NCBI GenBank assembly: GCA_002887195.1
Contig: PJAB01000952.1
Coordinates: 1-18,754 of the forward strand
Direction: 5' to 3'
Length of the DNA stretch: 18,754 nucleotides
Origin: Chrysochromulina parva
Lineage: Eukaryota; Haptophyta; Prymnesiales; Chrysochromulinaceae
In this document: one piece after another, positions 15,504 through 18,754 of the stretch
Layout of the letters: every line of letters begins with the position of its first letter
Position numbering within the stretch: the stretch's first letter is position 1
Notes under the pieces: model-generated
Told to the model about the DNA's origin: nothing
What the model saw: only the letters and a program-made list of their open reading frames with translations
Database searches by the model: none
Position numbers and translations under genes: made by a program

Positions 15504-16136
15504 TCAGGCTTTGAGTGCCACATTGAGTAGCGTATCTAGGTCTGTGTGCGCTCCTGTCGACGCATCGTAATGCTGAAAGAGCAGCTTCTCGCCTTCGAAA
15601 ACAAAGGCGCCACCCTGCTGTAGACCTTGATCAGACTTGGGCGGCAGCCACGGCTTCCAACGCTTCGTGGCTTCCAAGAGGTCTTTGGCGTTGTCCTTTT
15701 GCGCACGAGCCAGAATGGCGAGCGGCGTATCGATTGTGAAAAAGGTCGCACCGACACCCTTTTTCAGGCCGAGCGCGTCGTACGCAGCATTGTCGGGGTC
15801 ACAGTAGAGGTTGTCGGCTGGAAAGCCCACGTGCTCGCAGTACTCTCGACCTCGCTCAGCGGTGCCGATACCAACAGCAATCAGCTTGACACGTGGGCTG
15901 GTAGTCTCCGAGAGTGCCGGGAGCACGTCGCGTGCGAGCTGAGCGCCGAGCTCCTGGCAAAACATTCATCCAAAAGATCGCATGAGAACAAGCACCGCTC
16001 GCTCTTCATTGCTCCACAGCTCAGTGAGAGCAACACTGCCACCGGTTGTTGTGCGAAGGACCTGGACCGGGCGTAGTGCCGCGTGCGCATTGAGTGCGCA
16101 CGCAGCGGACGTCATCAGAAGCGCGCCCACGAGCAT
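15504..16136 (-). CDS. SelU/PRXL2-like peroxiredoxin-fold selenoprotein (in-frame UGA = Sec57)
   Basis: Two open frames on the minus strand are in the same frame and separated only by a TGA at 15968-15966. Read through, they give a 210-residue protein starting at the first ATG (16136). The TGA falls in VLMRSFG-U-MFCQE, exactly where the AhpC/TSA-like PRXL2/SelU family has an FGCxxCxE redox motif, so the codon replaces the first Cys by selenocysteine in a UxxC pair. Downstream, LIAVGIGT, FPADNLYCDPDNAAYDALGL and DQGLQQGGAFVFEGEKLL follow the family. The first about 20 residues (MLVGALLMTSAACALNAHA) look like a signal or organelle-targeting leader. A SECIS-like hairpin lies in the 3' UTR. Likely a thiol/selenol oxidoreductase; substrate unknown. 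Ordinary annotation would truncate the gene at the TGA. Confidence 0.8.
15966..15968 (-). other. In-frame UGA selenocysteine codon
   Basis: GGA-TGA-ATG-TTT-TGC is read Gly-Sec-Met-Phe-Cys. The frame is open on both sides, protein similarity continues across it, and the position matches a family redox cysteine, which argues against a genuine stop or a pseudogene. Confidence 0.78.
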
Positions 16137-16363
16137 CGGCAGGTTGCGGCGCGGAGCGTGGCGCGTGTGCGCGTGTGCGTCGAGCGCGAGCGCGATGAAG
16201 ATTGACTCTGTGAACGTTAACACCTCGACCGCGCGTTCCCTCCGAGACGAATGTCACAAAAGTACGGAACGTAGTCCGTACTAGGTATACAGCTGTTCTG
16301 ACTTCTGTCTACTGACACTGGACTCGCACGCTCCGCGGGTGACTCAATCATCATGCTGTGCTC

Positions 16364-18523
16364 TCATCCGTGCGTCCAAGTGGGGTCTCCTCGACACTGC
16401 CGCGGCGCCTTGGTGTTGATCAGGAAGCTGGTGATGTCGTCCATCCGAGGCCGTCCATCTCCGAAGAAGACCTGGCCCACGTGTTGGTAGTCGGGCGGAC
16501 GGCGCGTCGGGAAGGGATGGGCGTTCGGGTACTTGTGGCACGTGTACGCATCGTGCGAGATCTGCGAATTGCGCACGTTGTCGCGCGTCCAGACCATCTT
16601 GTTGAGAAAGTCGAGATCGCCCATGTAGCTCTCCCGGTTATTCCAATTCTTAATGAGCGACGCCATGTCAGGGACGGCCGCCTTGACGCCGCCCCACATG
16701 CCGCCGTTGAGCGGCCGGTCATGGTTCGGATGGTCGCGGATCGAATGCACGCGCTTACCTGCTCGGGTTAGGGTTCGGGTTCGGGTTCGGGTTCGGGTTC
16801 GGGTTCGGGTTCGGGTTAGGGTTAGGGTTCGGGTTAGGGTTAGGGTCGCGAATCGAATGCACGCGCTTACCTGACGCGATCCATTCTTCCACGGCGAGCC
16901 TGCGCACAGTCGAGCGTGGTTCGTGGCATTTCGTTAGGCACTCAGAGAGGCAGTCCGAGAGGCACTCGGTGGCGATGGCGCACCGCTCGCGCGGGTTGAG
17001 TCGCGAGTCGGAATCGCGGATGATGAAGCGGTCGACGTCCCGATCGGCGGCCACAAGGAAGCGCCAGAACATGCCGCCGATGCCGCCGCTCATCGACGCG
17101 TCATCCATCCACTTGAGCTGTGCGCCAAGGGCTTCGAGTTGTGCGACCACCGCCTTCGGCACAGTTCGATCGAGATAGACGCGCACCTTCCATCCAGGGT
17201 AGACGAGCGGCGCGAGCTCGGGGGAGAACAGTCAGCATGCAAATGGGGAGGGCAATCAGCATGCATGCACACCTTCCATCCCGGGTAGACGAGCGGCGCG
17301 AGCTCGGCGTTCCGCAGCACGCCGATGGTGTAGCGGCTGGCACTGCCGTACAGTCCGTACGAGATGATGCGCACCTCGTTGCTCGCGCCCAGCGAATGGA
17401 TGCGCGCCATCTGCTGCAGGATCGGAGCGCGCGCCTGAGCCTGACGTGCAGCGTTTGACACGTACTCGGCTCGCAACTGCTCCAGCGTGAAGAAGCGGAG
17501 CTGCATGCGCGCGCCAGGGATTCGCCCCGCCGGCTTGCCAGGCGTGTCGCCGTGGGCGCGCACGACGGTGCCGAAGCGGCGCGACACATGGCCGCCGCTG
17601 CCCACGTTGTACAGGTACGTGTGTTCCCGCCCTCGCACCTCAAAAAGCTCCGAAGCTCCCACTGCCTCGGAGGATGCTCTCACGACCCAAGCGTCCTTGT
17701 CGCCAGGCGGCACGACATGCAGGTAGCGGCCGGTGCGTATGTGCTTGAAAGCGAGCTGCGCCCCCGGCTGTACCTCCTGTGCGAACAGTCCCTCATGCAG
17801 TGCGGTGCCCGCGTCCAAGTCGCCCGCGCACTCAATCCAATCCTTCCCAGGCTCAAGCGTGAGGAACAGTCCGTTGGCCACGCACGTGATGAGCACGATG
17901 CGCGCGCTGCCCGAGGCCGCGGTGAGCACCTCGGCAGGTACCGCCGCCTCGTCGCGCCCCGAGGCGCCCCGCACGGCCCGCGCGAGCGGCGCCGAGGGCA
18001 GCTCGTCCTCCGCCTCGCGCGACATGCGAAGCTCCTTTTGTAGTGGACTCTCGTGCACGGGCGGCGGCGGTGGTGCCGACGCCAACGCCGTCGTTCGCTC
18101 GACGAGCGACGCGGCGTTGGACGATGCACCGCCCTGGCTCGTCAGCACCGCCGCAGCCTCTTCCGAGGCACGCCGTTGCAACGCAGCACTGGAGAGCTGC
18201 CTTGGCGGCGGCGGCGAGGGCGGCACGATCAGCTTGACTGCCGTCGCCGGGTGCAGCGCGCCGTGGTCGTGCAAGCACTTGTGCAGGCGCCGGCGTAGCA
18301 CTGCGCGCGTGTCCGGCCGCTCCAGCAGGCAGCTGACCATCACCTGCTCCGAGTACGGCATCAGGTCAAGCGCCTCCTCCTCCACGTGGATGTGCATCGA
18401 CACACGGCCGCAGTCGCAGGAAGGCTTGGGCGTGCCCAGCCGACCGTGACGGTACGCGAGCAGGTAGAGGCCCGCGGCGAGCACGATGTAGAAGAGGTTG
18501 CGCGGGCTGAGGGGGGTGTTCAT
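16364..18523 (-). CDS. Membrane-anchored beta-trefoil plus glycosyltransferase, four exons
   Basis: Exons on the minus strand are 18523-17273, 17186-16984, 16899-16871 and 16758-16364; joined they give 625 residues. The first ATG (18523) is followed by a single membrane segment (residues about 9-25), the layout of a type II Golgi enzyme. A Pro/Ala/Ser-rich stem (about 95-200) precedes a fascin-like beta-trefoil (about 208-347: VANGLFLTLE, RTGRYLHV, GSGGHVSRRFG). The C-terminal half (from about 378: ISYGLYGSASRYTIGVLRNA, YPGWKVRVYLDRTVP) is a GT-A-type glycosyltransferase with RDSDSRLNPRERLAVEEW, where D475-x-D477 would bind the metal and nucleotide-sugar, then RDHPNHDRPLNGGMWGGVKA. This DSDSR/RDHP domain is known from algae, bacteria and large DNA viruses, usually without an assigned acceptor. 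Splicing is required: each intron otherwise breaks the conserved domain. Confidence 0.84.
16759..16870 (-). other. Intron 3 of the glycosyltransferase gene, containing telomere-like repeats
   Basis: The 112-nt intron begins GTAAGC and ends GAGCAG, with phase 1 (G|GT, Gly). Removing it restores the family motif IASGKRVHSIRDHPNH. Its first 27 bases copy the start of the next exon with one mismatch, and its middle is (CCCTAA/CCCGAA)n on this strand. Confidence 0.85.
16764..16845 (+). repeat. Interstitial telomere-like repeat (TTAGGG/TTCGGG)
   Basis: About thirteen hexamers are visible on the plus strand, a mix of GGGTTA and GGGTTC units, all inside intron 3. TTAGGG is the telomere repeat of many algae including haptophytes; TTCGGG is a variant unit. 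If the intron is retained it would be translated as Asn-Pro repeats. Confidence 0.92.
16900..16983 (-). other. Intron 2 of the glycosyltransferase gene
   Basis: The 84-nt intron runs from GTGCGCC to TGTGCGCAG in phase 2. Splicing joins NPRER to LAVEEW, which is the expected family sequence; unspliced, the frame stays open but inserts a Cys/Ser/Leu stretch foreign to the domain. A good branch-point candidate, CTAAC, lies in the middle, and the interior is a 12-bp tandem repeat (GAGTGCCTCTCN). Confidence 0.82.
17187..17272 (-). other. Intron 1 of the glycosyltransferase gene
   Basis: The 86-nt intron starts GTGTGC and ends GATGGAAG, in phase 0 between YPGWK and VRVYLD. Its last 35 bases repeat the end of the upstream exon with a single mismatch, so both boundaries read AAG|GTG. 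The interior contains a CATGCTGA(T/C)TG duplication that offers branch-point-like CTGAT/CTGAC sequences. Confidence 0.87.
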
Positions 18524-18754
18524 GCTTTTATGCTGGAGCAAGCACACAAGTCATGTTAATACACACAACACGTAAGCAGCACAGCCGTGAAGACAAAACA
18601 ATACACAGCACAGTCGCGGACTCGCGCGAGTGACGTGTCACACCGCGCTACGCGCGCCCCCGTGGGCGTTCACACAACACATCGTCAGCACTAACGTGCT
18701 CTCCTCACCTAGAGGGATCGGCATCCTCGCGCAGTCCCCCACGGCGCGACCAGA
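18524..18754. promoter_or_regulatory. Upstream region of the glycosyltransferase gene
   Basis: These 231 bases precede the start codon on the minus strand and should include its leader and promoter. CACA-rich runs (ACACACAACAC, AATACACAGCACAG) are visible. I see no gene or clear core-promoter motif. Confidence 0.35.

Noticed and set aside
15966..16223. A separate 85-residue protein upstream of the SelU-like frame
   Set aside because: It begins at a GTG, ends at the single TGA, and is in the same frame as the following sequence, to which family similarity carries over; it is the N-terminal part of the selenoprotein-like gene.
16764..16845. Chromosome end (true telomere)
   Set aside because: The tract is short, mixed with TTCGGG units, and flanked on both sides by exons of one gene, so it is interstitial.
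16755..17186. Asn-Pro repeat protein reading through the telomere-like tract
   Set aside because: The Asn-Pro run is the translation of intron 3. Splicing at GTAAGC/GAGCAG restores a conserved glycosyltransferase motif, so the run is not a real protein feature.

Overview
This window looks like nuclear DNA of a GC-rich unicellular eukaryotic alga, most likely a haptophyte, with a pelagophyte-type alga as the alternative. The evidence is: eukaryote-only genes (RNase P/MRP subunit POP1, a plant-type ceramide glucosyltransferase, FHA/RRM and WW proteins); GT-AG introns of 84-112 nt; a UGA/SECIS selenoprotein gene; TTAGGG/TTCGGG telomere-like repeats; no bacterial operon structure; and many in-frame minisatellites inside coding regions. 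The species cannot be fixed from sequence alone.

Layout, left to right: (1) 1-644 non-coding; (2) FKBP-like TPR membrane protein (-), 645-2255; (3) plant-type ceramide glucosyltransferase (+), 2680-4350, divergent from the former; (4) POP1 (+), 5012-7378; (5) PAQR/HlyIII-like seven-helix membrane protein (-), 8060-8866; (6) WW-domain coiled-coil repeat protein (+), 9406-11286; (7) a NADAR-FHA-RRM fusion with a Gly/His/Arg-Asp-rich tail (+), 11690-13444; (8) tryparedoxin-like protein with WCPMC (-), 13852-14424; (9) small TPR protein (+), 14580-15308; (10) SelU/PRXL2-like peroxiredoxin-fold protein with an in-frame UGA in a UxxC motif and a SECIS-like hairpin downstream (-), 15504-16136; (11) membrane-anchored beta-trefoil plus glycosyltransferase gene in four exons (-), 16364-18523.

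The genes do not form one pathway, but there are themes: two thioredoxin-fold redox proteins flank a TPR protein (13.8-16.1 kb), and two RNA-related genes (POP1 and the NADAR-FHA-RRM fusion) lie on the plus strand. The most notable observations are the NADAR-FHA-RRM architecture, the selenoprotein gene whose UGA would be called a stop by ordinary annotation, and two introns of the glycosyltransferase gene whose ends are near-perfect direct repeats of the adjoining exon. One of these introns is filled with telomere-like repeats, as expected if the introns arose by tandem duplication or break repair. At the DNA level, a TTGACTTGACTTG-type tract sits just before two start codons, and a 12-bp minisatellite unit recurs in three different genes in two reading frames.
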